Below, in pieces: positions 42,150-54,400 of a stretch of 64,000 bases of DNA. The notes beneath the pieces are model-generated. The model ran no database searches. It saw nothing but the letters and a program-made list of their open reading frames with translations, and had not been told where the DNA came from. Numbering within the stretch: position 1 is the stretch's first letter; each line of letters starts with the position of its first letter. The stretch covers positions 717,501 to 781,500 of the forward strand of contig JAOTOL010001548.1 of NCBI GenBank assembly GCA_034440575.1, in the 5' to 3' direction. This DNA is from Imbricaverruca yamaguchii. Taxonomy: Eukaryota > Arthropoda > Thecostraca > Neoverrucidae. Position numbers and translations under genes: made by a program.

Positions 42150-42830
42150 CGACACAGCCTCTGGGAGGGGTCCGGACGGTGGACACAGCCTCTGGGAGGG
42201 GTCCAGACGGTGGCCACAGCCTCTGGGAGGGGTCCGGACGTGGACACAGCCTCTGGGAGGGGTCCGGACGGTGGACACAGCCTCTGGGAGGGGTCCGGAC
42301 GGTGGACACAGCCTCTGAGAGGGGTCCGGACGGTGGACACAGCCTCTGGGAGGGGTCCGGACGGTGGACACAGCCTCTGAGAGGGGTCCGGACGGTGGAC
42401 ACAGCTTCTGGGAGGGGTCCGGACGGTGGCCACAGCCTCTGAGAGGGGTCCGGACGGTGGCCACAGCCTCTGGGAGGGGCCCGGACGGTGGTGGATCCAG
42501 CCTCTGGGAGGGGTCCGGGTGGTGGTGGTGGTGGACACAGCCTCTGGGAGGGGTCCGGGTGGTGGTGGATCCAGACTCTAGGATGGGTCCGGACGATGGA
42601 TGCAGCCTCTGGGAGGGGTCCGGATGGCGGACCGAGCCACTGAGAGGGGTCCAGATGGTGGACGCAGCCTGTGGGAGGGGTCCGGACGGTGGACGCAGCC
42701 TCTGGGAGGGGTACGGGTGATGGTGGACCCAGCCTCTGGGAGGGGTCAGGGAGGTGGTGCACCCAGCCTCTGGCAGGGTCCGGACAGTGGATGCAGCCTC
42801 TGGGAGGGTCCAAATGGTGGGGTTAGACTA
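42150..42830. repeat. 31-bp minisatellite upstream of CHRDL exon 1
   Basis: About 22 copies of a 31-bp unit with core CTCTGGGAGGGGTCCGGACG. Units are near identical at 42150-42480 and drift further out, with insertions of GGT. The unit has no stop in several frames, so long meaningless open frames appear on both strands. Confidence 0.95.
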
Positions 42831-42834
42831 TGAT

Positions 42835-43025
42835 AAGGGCCCGTAGGGTGAGCACAACTTATGATAATACCGAATGATGGACAGAGCCCCGGGGAAGGGC
42901 CAGTAGGGTGAACACAACCTATGAGAATATCGGATGATGGACAGAGCCTCGGTGAGGGGTCCGTAGGGTGAACACAACTTATGAGAATCTCGGATGATGG
43001 ACAGAGCCTCGGGGAAGTGCTAGCG
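42835..43025. repeat. ~63-bp tandem repeat, 3 copies
   Basis: Three diverged units containing AGGGTGAACACAAC and GGATGATGGACAGAGCC. They follow the 31-bp array directly and share the gac-agagcct motif, so they may be derived from it. Confidence 0.8.
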
Positions 43026-43436
43026 GATAGGAGCCCCGCACGGCCCACACAGTCCCTGACCAGGTATGGACGGGGGACCTGGACTCCGAGCAAGGCTTCG
43101 AACGGTGAGCGCAGGTTCTGAAAATCCCGAATATTGGGCACAGACTCTGGGAACAGTCGCTGGAAAGAGCCCTGAGCGGTCGACCACCTCTAGGAAGGAC
43201 TAGGGAAGGCGGAGAGCATATATGGAAAGGCTGTCAGATAGGATCATCAGAGATAGAGAGAGAGTAGTTTTGGGAAGGACCACTGAGAAGGGTCCAGAAT
43301 TTCTCAGAAGGATCGCGGGGTTGGCGAGAGTCAGAGTCTTTGTCTGAGAAGAGCTGCCAACTCAATGCAAGGGATATTTGAGGGGCCTCTGAACATGGCC
43401 TCTGAGGGGCCTCTGAGCATTCCCGAGTATGTCCTA

Positions 43437-44020
43437 TGAGAAGGGCTACTGGCCGACTACTCAGTGTAGGATGTATCGCAGGGGCCTTTGGGTGAGGCTG
43501 CCGAGTATAGCCTCCGAGAAGGGCTACTGACCGACTACTCAGTGCAGGATGTATCGCAGGGCCCTCTGGGTGAGGCTGCCGGGTACAGCCTCCGAGAAGG
43601 GCTACTGACCGACTACTCAGTGTAGGTTGTATCGGAGGGGCCTCTTGGTAAGGTTGCCGGGTACAGCCTCTGAGAAGGGCTACTGACCGACTACTCAGTG
43701 TAGGGTGTATCGCAGGGGCCTCTGGGTAAGGCTACCGGGTATAGCCTCCGAGAAGGGCTACTGACCGACTACTCAGTATAGGGTGTATCGGAGGGGCCTC
43801 TGGGTAAGGCTGCCGAGTATAGCCTCTGAGAAGGGCTACTGACCGACTACTCAGTGTAGGTTGTATCGGAGGGGCATCTGGGTGAGGCTGCCAGGTATAG
43901 CCTCTGAGAAGGGCTACTGACCGACTACTCAGTGTAGGTTGTATCGCAGGGGCCTCTGGGTAAGGCTGCCGGGTTTAGCCTTCGAGAGGGGCTACTGACC
44001 GACTACTCGGTGCTAGGTGT
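43437..44020. repeat. 78-bp minisatellite, ~7.5 copies
   Basis: Units start GAGAAGGGCTACTGACCGAC at 43437, 43516, 43594, 43672, 43750, 43828, 43906 and 43984: a strict 78-bp period. Every frame holds stops. The segment 43030-43430 before it is a degenerate G-rich relative of the neighbouring arrays. Confidence 0.95.
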
Positions 44021-44029
44021 ATTTTGTAA

Positions 44030-45230
44030 CGGCCTCCAGGAAATGTGCCCGTGTATGGGCTGTTATGAGGCATGAATTGGTGCACAGATCATCACCAACT
44101 GACCATTGTTTGACATTTCTTCTCGACCCAAAGCAAACTGTGAATAACTATGAGAACTTGGCGTGAAACAGTCCTAAATGCCGCTCAGTGATGCCGAATA
44201 GTGTTACGTGTTGAATATTTGATTTGATAATAATGATGACCTGAGAGTCAATGCTAACTGGCGTGCCAGTTTTAGATGAGGTTATATTTCCAGCATAGAG
44301 CATTCCATGGATCGGGACCTTCACGCACAATTCAAGGAGAGGTTCAAGTTCTACGTCAGTATCTTACCGGGGAGATTAACTCAGCACCAATGCTCCCACG
44401 TGTCTGTTGCAATTTCGCGACCCTAGTCTCTTGTAGATCCAATTGCCAGGTGGCACCAACGGCCGGATGCGTGAAGTGACTCGAACTCTGGACGGGGCAG
44501 TAGAGGACGCCGGAAGTAGAGGACAGGGCAGTGGAGACCATGTAGGGCAACGTTGCTAACTGAGCCCGGAAAATCCTAAATGCGCCCCGCAGTCGGGATT
44601 TTCTTAAGGGAAGCGACACAAAAAATATAATGGAATATCGAAGCTGGTTTCGGCCGGAGACGCGCGGCGAAAATTTATGGTTCGGCGTGGCGAAAATGAA
44701 AAAAAAAAACTTGATCCAGTGTATCTTGTTCAGGGAGAGAGTGCCGGGTATATGGGTCCCCTTGGGTGCGCCTTTGTCAGCCAACACATTGGACTGCAAC
44801 GCTAGCCGCCAGGGTGCGACTGTATGCCAGATATGGTCCAAAATGCATGCATTTATGGGATAAATTTGTATCATACCCACGTCTGTGAACTTAATAACAA
44901 CATTCCTAATGCCGGAAATCCAATCACCGCACCTCCTGAATCTACTCTGGACATGTAGCATATCATGCATGTTTCATCCATTTTGCAACTCTGCTATTTG
45001 TTCGTGCACCACGCCTCATAAATCCTCCAGTTCAGCAGAGCGCTCTTGCCGGCGGAGTCTGCACCTCGTCCCCGCGCGTGCTGTCCCAGTACATCGGTCC
45101 CTGATGGACTGCGGCATGTCCGGACCGGAGTGAACCTTCGCTAGTGAGGAAGCCGGCCCGGTGAGCCGGTCCTGCCCCTGACTCGCGCCCTCTTGTCTCC
45201 ATGTCCTTGTCACCTGCCCGTCAGCTTCAG
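44030..45230. other. No supported gene
   Basis: A minus-strand frame of 204 codons at 44356-44970 is open but has an irregular, low-information composition and no family resemblance; it is not called a gene. A GC-rich patch at 45020-45200 reads open in several frames without recognisable content. Confidence 0.5.
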
Positions 45231-45231
45231 G

Positions 45232-45425
45232 GCGATGTACTGCTGGGCTACAAGTGCGGTGTATTGCTACGCTACGACGATGCACTGCTGTGCTACAAGG
45301 GCAGTGCATTGCTGTGCCACAAGAATGATGCGCTGCTGTGCTACAAGGGCGGTGCACTGCTTTGCTAAAGTGCCGATGTATTGCTGTGCTAGAAGGGCGG
45401 TGCACTGCTGCGCTATACGCTTCCT
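45232..45425. repeat. 24-bp tandem repeat, 8 copies
   Basis: Units TGCTGTGCTACAAGGGCAGT plus GCAT. Eight codons long, giving a CCATRAVH repeat on the plus strand and an open frame on the minus strand. Confidence 0.92.
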
Positions 45426-45544
45426 TCCATGCTTACCTGCAATGATCATCTGCCACGCACAAGACCATGGACCGATACAGGTATACTGGATTTTGTCAGC
45501 TTGTCAACAGACACGCAGGTGCCGGTGCCATATACGATGACTAG

Positions 45545-45864
45545 CCGCCCCGGTAGCTCAGTTGGTCAGAGCAATGGCCAGCATTGGTCAAACCCGCACT
45601 GGTGGGAACACAGGTTTCGAGTCGCTTCGCGCGCTCGCGTTTAGCCCCCGGCCGGGAGGGTCAGTTGGCAGCTGGTCCGATAAGGCCGGGGACGAGCTAC
45701 CGGGCGGCCGTGTCGGTGTGTTGGCGGCACGTTAAACTTTCGGTCAAAGTTCTGCCGTTGAACTGGAATTCATGGATCGGGTGGTTGGGCCAGGGTTCAC
45801 GCAACAAGCTCTGCTTAGCACTATAACCCTGATTCATAAAGCTACCCCAGCAATAACACGGATT
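45545..45864 (+). mobile_element. tRNA-headed SINE, family A, copy 2
   Basis: A box TAGCTCAGTTGG (45554), B box GGTTTCGAGTC (45613) and the same body as 30328, about 320 bp. The head GCCCCGGTAGCTCAGTTGGT is closer to a true tRNA than in copy 1. Confidence 0.9.
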
Positions 45865-45869
45865 CGCTA

Positions 45870-47700
45870 TTTTAAAGAGAAGGAAAAAGATACTTCCTGG
45901 TTGTTGGCAATTTGTAGCATCAGAACGATGCATTCCATGTTGACAAGGGATTTGACATCACATGGAAGGACACGGACACTGTTGGACAAAGACAACTAAC
46001 ATCTCCAACTTTTTCCGAAATTTTAAGGTGATCCTTTTGAGGCTGCCGTGCTTCATATTTGGTGTATTTCCATGTACCACAATAACGTGAAGACATCTTC
46101 AAATAATAAATGGTGCCAAGGCAGACCTAGGCGGCGCTCGATAATTATCTGTCATCCATTGTCTCATCCTTGGTCCAGACCATGTCAATGTCAACTTACT
46201 GGCGCCAGTTAACCAATAAAAGTCATCGATATGTGAGCTCCCCCAGCAAAGTCGTCATCCACTGGGCAAAATATAACCGACAATTAAACTTAAGACCTTC
46301 GAGTCTCGATGAAGCTCATAGTTGAATCTGGTCCAGATGGTGTGTCCCAGTCTTTGGACATGAAGATTAGGGGATCGATGCTTCGTATATTCAACGAAAT
46401 TTACAATCAGATCAGGTTAGGCCCTTCAGGTCAAACATGGATTCAGATTGCATTTATAATAGATCAGACGTAGAATGCGGTCAGATTTTGATTAAGATCA
46501 GACTTAGATCAGATTTAAACGCTGGATACTATTTGACCTCTGTAGAAGCATCTGACCCTAGAACCTCTTCAAGGCAATATAAAAACAGTAGCCGTTTTTG
46601 ATAACACCACTTTGACAATTCTCGACACAGGCTAATGTACATGTCAATAGGCACCTGTAATTATATCGGTGACATGACCTTAGATCACGTGACCTAACTT
46701 GACCCATCGGGACACCCCATGTATCACTGTAACCGTCTCGACGTGACGAACACAATAGCATTGAGTGCAGCTGCTTAGCTCATTTAGGGATACAGTTTTA
46801 GCCAGAAATAAATTCATGAACGCAGATCCAATGACCTTGAACACCTAATGTCAATGTCACCTCATGACCTGGTGGCAGTATAACAGGCACAAACTGACAG
46901 GTTTCGTCGTCGGAAGCTACTCTGGACCATTTCGAAACCGCATGCCAAATGGATGCGAAGTTATCGACGGACAGGGGGCCCAACCAGCGTGTTTTGTCAG
47001 CATTGTAATGCCCAAAAGTACTTTTTACAGGTGGAACCTCAGGTTTTTTATTTATTTATTTGAAATGGCCTGAATGGGGCTCAAATCATCATCAGACAAA
47101 ACTTACAATTTCAGCAGACAAAAGGTCAAGGTCACGCCACAAATGATAGGTCATGAGGTCACGTGACCTAATAAATTAAAAATTGAAAATCCGAGATAGC
47201 CAACTTGTTCCTTGATTCATCCCAATTCAACCCAAAAAAGTTCAATGAAACATCTCTCTTAGCCTCGGAGTTATGGGTCGTCAAATTTAGCCCTCCTCAC
47301 TGATCTTGGGAAATTTGCCAAGTCTGTATCTTGGAAAAAAATTTCGGGGAATTTTTTTTTCATCATAAATAAATTGTTCGCCCTTGAAAACCCCGGTAGA
47401 CAACTTTTCTAGAAAAAAAATTGTCGGACGGCACCCACCGGTTGAGTTACCATGGGATGCATCTGCTGTGAAACATACATGCTCTTTTTAACTTTGGATG
47501 CGTAAGATATTTTGGGATGTGTTTGTTCATGATATCTTATCTCGCGAAACGATACTTTTGTGTGTGTTTAACTTCTTATTACTTCTTTTAATTACTTCTT
47601 TTAATAACTAATTACTTCTTTCTCTCTTGTAAGTTGGGCAAGTTGGGTCGAATGAAGTATGCGGCTCCTGCCCAGCGCCACAGTTCACACAAAAGGGGTG
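45870..47700. other. No gene; AGGTCA-rich dispersed repeat sequence
   Basis: Contains many TGACCT/AGGTCA words (for example 46670-46700, 46855-46870, 47125-47170) and TTAATTACTTCTT repeats near 47570-47620. No coding seen. Confidence 0.5.
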
Positions 47701-48640
47701 TCTCCGAGGTGCAGTTTTCACCAGCATGTTCGTGGGAAGCGCAGATGCCACACGACTCTAGTGATGAATTTAATGAGCTTGTCTAGTTTGTGGATGTTTG
47801 CTGCCGACCCGTACCCGTAAAAAATATGCAGTAGCGGATACTGGATATAACTAAGCTGTTGACTATAGCGAAGCGGGTACTGGTGGGCAAATAGTCGAGC
47901 ACATGACTCAGGGCCAGAATAAATCCAGTGCAATTGCGGACCACAACAGCTACATGAGAATTTCACGACATGTGACGATCAAATATCGACCCCAGGTTCT
48001 TTTTTTCTCATTTATCACGGCATCCCTAAAGCGAACTCGTATTGGGGTAATTTTGCGATTTTTTTGGAGATTCGAGCGTGAGGAGCCGAGTTTTTGTCGG
48101 GTTCACCTTCAAGCCGTTATCCAGGAAGTAATTGTAGAATCGGTTCAGACATGAATCCGTGTGACTTAGCAGCTTGGGGAGATCAGATTTGCGACCTGAG
48201 ATGAGGACCTGGGTGTCGTCTACGAATTGGGTGACGCGCAAACTGAGGTCTTTTGAAAGGATGCAATAGAGGAGTGGACCTAATGAAGTCTTGAAAAAAC
48301 ACACATGTTGTTGGGGAGAATGGAGGAGGGATGCTTGTTCCGCGTTGATCTGAGATGCTAACGGCCGGCGTGAGACCTCCCAGATATCCCGAAAATCAGT
48401 CAGCATCGATTCCATGGACTTCTAGTTTAATATGAGTAGTTTGGTGTCGTTTATTGCAAGCATTTCCTGAGGTCCATAATTTACTGAGGTCCAGACGCTG
48501 CTAGTATTTTGTCCGTGGCTGAGATGAGAGTGTCCTCCGTGGAGTGGCGTGGTCTGAAGCCGTGCTGAATCTGGGCCAGTAGGTGGTTTGAGTTCAGGTA
48601 GGAATACAGCTGTTTCTGTACTGCCCTGCACTGTCCCCAC
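47700..48640 (-). pseudogene. Reverse transcriptase fragment of a non-LTR element
   Basis: Minus strand, frameshifted: LNSNHLLAQIQHGFRPRHST and EDTLISATDKILA (about 48600-48500), then TQFVDDTQVLISGR (FVDD catalytic box, about 48220) and NGLKVNPTKTRLLTL, with a C-terminal SIRYCIFFTGTG-like piece near 47810. RT order is right but the stretch between fingers and palm is damaged. It ends where the next element's leader begins. Confidence 0.82.
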
Positions 48641-49330
48641 CGTGGGGACAGCCTTGTTACCCGCTGGCCAGGGAATTGGCGACCCCTCGGGGTAACATAG
48701 CCGCCCCTATAAGGGGTGTGGAAACACGGAGGTGTTTCCGGGGATTCACGTAGTCCCCACCGCTCAACCCTCTCTCCCATCTCCAGTATGCATCACGTCC
48801 CTACATCCACATGAACGTCCTTCATCCAACCCTGCAACAACGAGCCCTCCCTTGTCACGAGCAGGTAGGCCAGCTTCCCCTGGTCTACCCGTCCGCTCAG
48901 TTTTATCGAAGTAGTCGCGTCCCCTCAGCCTGTCCCCCGGGGTTGACGGAGTCCTGGAGGCTGACTTCCCCCGTCGCAAGGTGCTAGTTGTGATAGGGGA
49001 GCAACACGCCTCTTTGGTCCCGATATCTCGGAGGGACGGGCAAGTCCGTAGGGTCCCATGCGGGCCAAGCGACATATTGCCTCAGGCCAACGATCTGGGC
49101 CCCGCCCAGTGCCTGCCGGCCTGGCCGACAGGGGTCAAGGTGTGGGCGGCGCTGGATCCTGGTCGGGGTCGTAAGAAGGTGTGGGCGGCACTCCCGGCCG
49201 GGTGATGGCGTCGCCCGTCCCGTATAGCGCCTCGGGTGCCAGGAGTCCTCCCGTTCGCGGGACTCAGGCGTACACCCGGTGGAGTCCCTAAGTGGTGGGG
49301 CGCTACGGAGAGTTGAAACAAACACGTTTC
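48620..49330 (+). mobile_element. GC-rich 5' UTR of a gag-EN non-LTR element
   Basis: Starts CCTGCACTGTCCCCACCGTG with a self-complementary CCCCACCGTGGGG, then a CpG-rich leader leading to the gag ATG at 49330. It abuts the RT fragment on the left, suggesting insertion into it. Confidence 0.65.
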
Positions 49331-51198
49331 ATGGCAACTCCACAAAAAAATGAACTGTCCTTCCCCCTCTAGTAGGAGACAGACCAGCGAACAAACAAAG
49401 GATTCGAGTATCACTTTTGCCATGCCTGGCCTGGAACGTACTCTTCCCACGCACCGCGTTATCATTATGAAACCATTGGGAGAAGGAAAAAGTATTTCGT
49501 CTATTACCCCGTTCCAACGAAAGGAAGCGTGTGACAGGCTGGGCACCGTGCTGAAATGTGAAAAGCTTAGGGATGGTGAGCTGGAAGTGGAATATAAAAA
49601 CACTGAGGACGCGAGCATGGAAAGCGACATAAATGACATACACTGTACGGAGTGAATCCAGGAGACGAAGTATCAACGCGCCCATTGAAGTCCAGCCCCA
49701 CAACACCAAAAACTATTCAATGGGAGTTCTAAATTGTTACGAGTTGAGAGACATGTCTGATGTAACCCGTCTCAGGGGGAGAAGGTCTTCTTCAGCCCCC
49801 CCCCCCCTCAGGTTTCTCGCGGATAGGGGACGAACGGCGCGCGGCAGCACGCCCAAATTTGGCATACCTTTTCCCACATCAATTTATCATGCTGTTTCAA
49901 AATTTTGTAGTCAGGTCATCTAGGGCCAACGAGTTAGTCAAGGTGAAGTGAGGTCTCTTCCAAAAAAGTTCAACCAGCCGTCACGCCTTAACGGATGCGG
50001 ATATTTTAATGAAACCCTCAGAGTTTGCTTATCTTTAGGGATGCAACAAAAGTTCGAGTGGAATTATTCATTTTTTCGTTTTTGACACATTTAAATTTTG
50101 CACATTTGCCAATTGCAGTTCAAATAGAAGATTCTGGCTAAAGTAAGCATTTTTTGTCGGGGAAAGTTGACTTCCAACAACGTTTCTCGGTATGCTCTAC
50201 ACGTTGCAGAAGGAACATTAAAGAGAACTTGAAAACTCAAAATTTTGAAATGAAAAGAAATATATTTTTAAAAATTGGGGGCCAAAAATGTTATAGCACT
50301 GGTCGATTTCGCTGTCCTTTTCTGATTCCAAATACATTTTGTTTTTACATATATCCACAAAATGAACTCCCCAGAGCCAAAAACATAATGTAAGTCGTGA
50401 AAAGTGTTATCTGCCCCCCATGGTGACGTCACTTTTGGGGGACAATTGTTTTGGATGGTGGATCCGGACCCTACTCGTCGAGCGCTTTCCGATGACACCT
50501 CTTTCGTTTTCGTGCGACGCTTAGTTTGGATTTTAGAGGGGGTTACTTTCCCCCCGAGACGGTGTTGAGGATCTGACCGGAGGGACGGCGCGGGATAATG
50601 TATTAGATGGCCTGGCATGGTGGGACGTAGTATATATACGACGAATTACGCTGAGGAAAGGTCAATAAACGTAAACCACAAACATCATGCTAACATTTCG
50701 GAAACTGATCGTTCAGTGTTCGTCTACGCCGGATATGTCAGAGTGGAAGTTCGAGTGTTCGTTCCCAATCCGATGAGATATTTTCGATGCTCCAGACTTG
50801 GTCATACATCACAACATTGCCGGAGCCGCCAGACACGTGGACGTCGTAAGTCAGCGGAGCATACAGGAGACAAATGTGAAGCTGAGAGCGCAACATGCTC
50901 AAACTGCGGTCCTGGTCAGAATCCTCAGGCAGCCTATGACCGTTCCTGCCCATTTGTTTTAGGGAGAAGGATATGGTTTCGATTAAATGTTCCCAAAAAA
51001 TCACATTCCGTGAAGCTCGTGAGCTCTGTGAAAGAAATCACCCAAAGACATCGTATGCAACGACGGTAAAACTTAATTATGGGACATCGCAACATATTCA
51101 GATGAATTTAGACACACACATGAACACCTCTTACCTCATTGCCCAGCTTAGTGCCCTTATGCGAGCCCTTGCAATTCAATGCATACTATTAGAGTAGG
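49330..51198 (+). pseudogene. gag (ORF1) of the non-LTR element, interrupted
   Basis: N-terminal half: RVIIMKPLGEGKSISSITPF and GELEVEYKNTEDA, up to CYELRDMSD at 49762. After the inserted TIR element the same protein resumes as DNVLDGLAWWDVVYIRR. Then VRVFVPNPMRYFRCSRLGHT (first CCHC knuckle), ATCSNCGPGQNPQAAYDRSC (later knuckle) and ITFREARELCERNHPKTSYA. Known: this is the Gag with CCHC zinc knuckles typical of Jockey/I-type elements. Frameshifts are present on both sides. Confidence 0.85.
49763..50597 (+). mobile_element. 835-bp TIR element (MITE-like), copy 2
   Basis: TAACCCGTCTCAGGGG at the left and GACGGCGCGGGATA at the right. It matches 3135-3968 in reverse over its whole length and has almost the same size. 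It interrupts gag between the codons for RDMSD and DNVLDGL. A target duplication is not clear (ATGT only). Confidence 0.85.
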
Positions 51199-51892
51199 CA
51201 CTTTCCCCCAACTTGTTGACGTCACAGTCCGCCGTCAAAAGCAGGGCGGCTCCGACTCCAAAAGAGGTGTAAATCCAACAAAATAATCAAACGTGAAATG
51301 AGCACATTTTACCTAATATGGAATGGTATGGTATGAAAACGCATTTTTAAAAGCCAAAATGCTTGAATATGAGTAACATGTAAAAATATCATCAAATAAT
51401 GGTAGAATAACCAATAACCATATTCTAACCTCAGTAGTCAACGAAGAGTTCCATGTTTAGTTTAGTTAAGTTCATTGTTTCCATCATCAACGGGTTGTTG
51501 TACCTTATTAGAGATGAGGTCAGACATTACAATTTACAACAATGATGTTCCTTGGACCGTTCGCGGGATGGGGAGTGTTGTTGATTCGAGTCTTCCCTCT
51601 TCTGATTACCCCAATGCGGCACGAAGCGAGGGTCAGTTTGGTGGTGGATTGGAGTTTAGGGGCGCGTGGACATCTAGGGTCATTTTGCGCCCATGCAAGC
51701 GTCAGTTTACGAGGACATAACACCGAAAAGTGATTTGAGCGGGGGCGGGTGTTTATTTAAAGATAGATACAGGGTTTATATGGGAAAGTTGCTTATAATT
51801 GTCTGAAGTTTGCGCCTCTGAGTGGTCGCGGCTAACTTTTTTTAACATCCCCCTAGCTCTTACTTAATGGATCGACCACGTTTGGGATGTAC

Positions 51893-51933
51893 GGAGCCGG
51901 AGCCGGAGCCGGAGCCGCCGAGACATTTTATTT

Positions 51934-51965
<32 letters not shown>

Positions 51966-52020
51966 GATATTTCCCGGAGCCTGAGTCGGAGCCGGAGCCG
52001 TCCAAAATTGTCCCGGCTCC
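51893..52020. repeat. (GGAGCC)n hexamer repeat
   Basis: Two runs of GAGCCG hexamers separated by GCCGAGACATTTTATTT. Confidence 0.95.
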
Positions 52021-52139
52021 GCATCCCTGCTCCTAACCATAATATGCCCTCTGAATGGGTATATATATATGAACACTGCGCTCCCCTCGTAGTTACTTGC
52101 CAGTTTGTCTGTTTTTAATATCTTAACTTAATTTCAAAT

Positions 52140-52740
52140 AGTTCCTTTACAAACTATTTCACAGTGGAACACGAAGGGGCTGCAAACAGGTCTAGACGAC
52201 CTGAAAGTCGTTTTCAGTAAGCACGACCCTTCTATAATGTGTATCCAAGAAGCCAAACTATAACCGAACTTCCAACTAAACCTTAAGGAATATACAGTGC
52301 ATTGCAGGGACATACCACGGAACACAATTGTCAATGGCGGTGTGTTGATTGCTATCCATAATATCACTTCCAGTACACTGTTAAAACTAAACAGTTCTCT
52401 GCAGACTGTTGCAGCACAAATTCGTTATAATCGCCGTTCATTTACAATCTGTTTTCTATAGCTGCCACCTGGTGAGGTGTTTCAGGGTCAAGAACTTGGG
52501 CATTGGATTGCCGAGCTCCGGTCCCTATATTAATTTTAGGCGATTTTAATTCGCATCACACGGCGTGGAGATGTAGTGTCGTGAACACTCGAGGCCGCCT
52601 TTTACAGTCGTTGACACTTACTGAAGATCTCTGTGTTTTAAATACAGGGACACGCACTAACATAGCATATTCATCTGGTAGCACCTCTGCATTGTATCTG
52701 AGCCTAGCTGGCCCACAGATGGTCCCGTTGTTTTAATGAT
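52140..52740 (+). pseudogene. Endonuclease fragment of the gag-EN element
   Basis: Plus strand, broken: WNTKGLQTGLDDLKVVFSKH and SIMCIQEAKL (52165-52262), later PVPILILGDFNSHHTAW (52520-52570) and SGSTSALYLSLA. These are the start and the GDFN block of an APE endonuclease. The element ends soon after, without RT. Confidence 0.85.
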
Positions 52741-52952
52741 CGGTAAGCGAAAGTCGGCTGGGCAGCGACCATTTCCCGCTGTGGCTTCGATTTCGGTCGA
52801 CATACACCCCGGACATAGACCGCAAAGGAGAAATAAAAAGCAGACTGGGCAAGCTACGAATAAAGACTTCATGCTGCTTTCCACAATAGTTCGGAGATAC
52901 ACATATATGTAGATAGTTTTTCATCGATATTACCCAAATATGCAACAGCTAC

Positions 52953-53064
52953 CGTGCCGTGTACATTGTACACGGCACGTACACGAAGTGCTCGTACACG
53001 AAGTGTACGAGACGAAGTGCTCGTACACGAAGTGCTCGTTGTACACTGTACAACGAGCACTTCG
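52953..53064. repeat. Cluster of near-perfect palindromes
   Basis: 13-bp arms 52953-52965/52967-52979 with a 1-nt centre, and 18-bp arms 53028-53045/53047-53064 with a 1-nt centre. Between them are direct copies of TACACGAAGTGCTCG. Confidence 0.93.
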
Positions 53065-53404
53065 CGACACCCTCCGGTCCCATGGAGGACAACACAGCTC
53101 AGCTCCACTGCCTGTATTACAGCTAGGAGACCGAACCATTGTTCATCCATCTGACGACGCTGAAGAGATCGGTGCAGAGGAGAGGAGATACTTAGGGTAC
53201 TTAGGGTGATCTGCTTAGGGTGATCACTCTGTTTTGGAGCATGGAGAGTGTTGCCAGGAAGATACACAACCGTAGAAGTGTTACCATCGTAGAATCGTGT
53301 ACACCGTAGCACGTTAGGCATCCCACTCAAAGTCAGCGGTGGCCCCGCAATGTGCACATACATTCCCCCTCCTAGAGCGTCCGGTCAAAATTCAGGTTCC
53401 AGAG

Positions 53405-54400
53405 GCCTAACCCGCGCACGTCCGGGGGGGGCAGATATCTGCCCCCCCCCCCTGAGGTTTTTCCGAATTTGCCGCCATACTAATCGGGTTAGAAGGGCCA
53501 AACCTCGTATGGCTGTTCATTGGTCTTTTCCGCATATCCTCATAACGTTTTGGCTCTGGGTCATCTCAGGTCAGGTCACCAGGTCAGGCGAAGTGGCCCA
53601 ACTACACTCGAAGTTCTAGGTGGCATACCTTCCACAATAATTGTGCGATTGATTGAAAACTTATAACACGTCCTGATCTCATCAGGGACCATGACATATG
53701 TTTCGGGTTTTTCAGTAGCATTGACCTGAGGTCAGGTCGCGCCCATGGCTTCCACCATTATAGAGCTACGGTAAAATATAAAAATGTTTCCTGGTTGCAT
53801 ATTTGCCCTCGGAATGACATCACAACGGTTGTGGCATGTAGATGGAAGCTATGCTCAATGTTACCGCTGACATTTTTGCTCAGTGACCTCACCAAGGTCT
53901 CTGAGGCCACCTGAAATCACTACACGTTTATGCGCATTACATCGCACTGCATTGAGCTAGAAAGCTGAAATTACCGTCATTGTGCTTGTGTCGCCAAGAT
54001 GTATCGATTGATATCCTACATGACCTCCCTAGGCCTTGACTTGAGGTCATGATTTCATGACCTTGACCTGAGTTTCGGTTGACCTGACCTTAAATTACAC
54101 CGCTTATTGTCTATGGCGCATTTCAAGGACTGTCGAATAGCGTTCGCCATTTGTTTCTATCTGTTACAGATCCTGATATATGTGTCAATAGCTGAGTCCC
54201 ACCTGATCTGCTCGAATTTGACCTATGATGGCCCAGCGACCTGAATGTTGACCTGAGCGAAAAATGACCCAAACACTTTCGATAGAGCCCGCCATCAGCT
54301 ATCCAACGCCGCTTTTCGTTTGTCGCTAGCTAGCAAGTTCTAGGGATCTTAGGGGGCAGACATTTGCCCCCGGACATGCGAAGTTGTCGCGGACCGCCGG
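53405..54400. mobile_element. Possible TIR-type dispersed repeat, AGGTCA-rich
   Basis: Left end TAACCCGCGCACGTCCGGGG, then a palindrome GGGGGGCAGATATCTGCCCC. Right end GATCTTAGGGGGCAGACATT then TGCCCCC. The interior has about ten TGACCT/AGGTCA words. The left end resembles the TIR family; the interior does not obviously match it. Confidence 0.45.

Noticed and set aside
42076..42813. 245-codon minus-strand and 196-codon plus-strand proline/glycine-rich frames
   Set aside because: Both come from the 31-bp minisatellite; opposite strands open over the same repeat.
44356..44970. 204-codon minus-strand frame
   Set aside because: No domain, no family resemblance, no splice or promoter context; length is possible by chance in 64 kb.
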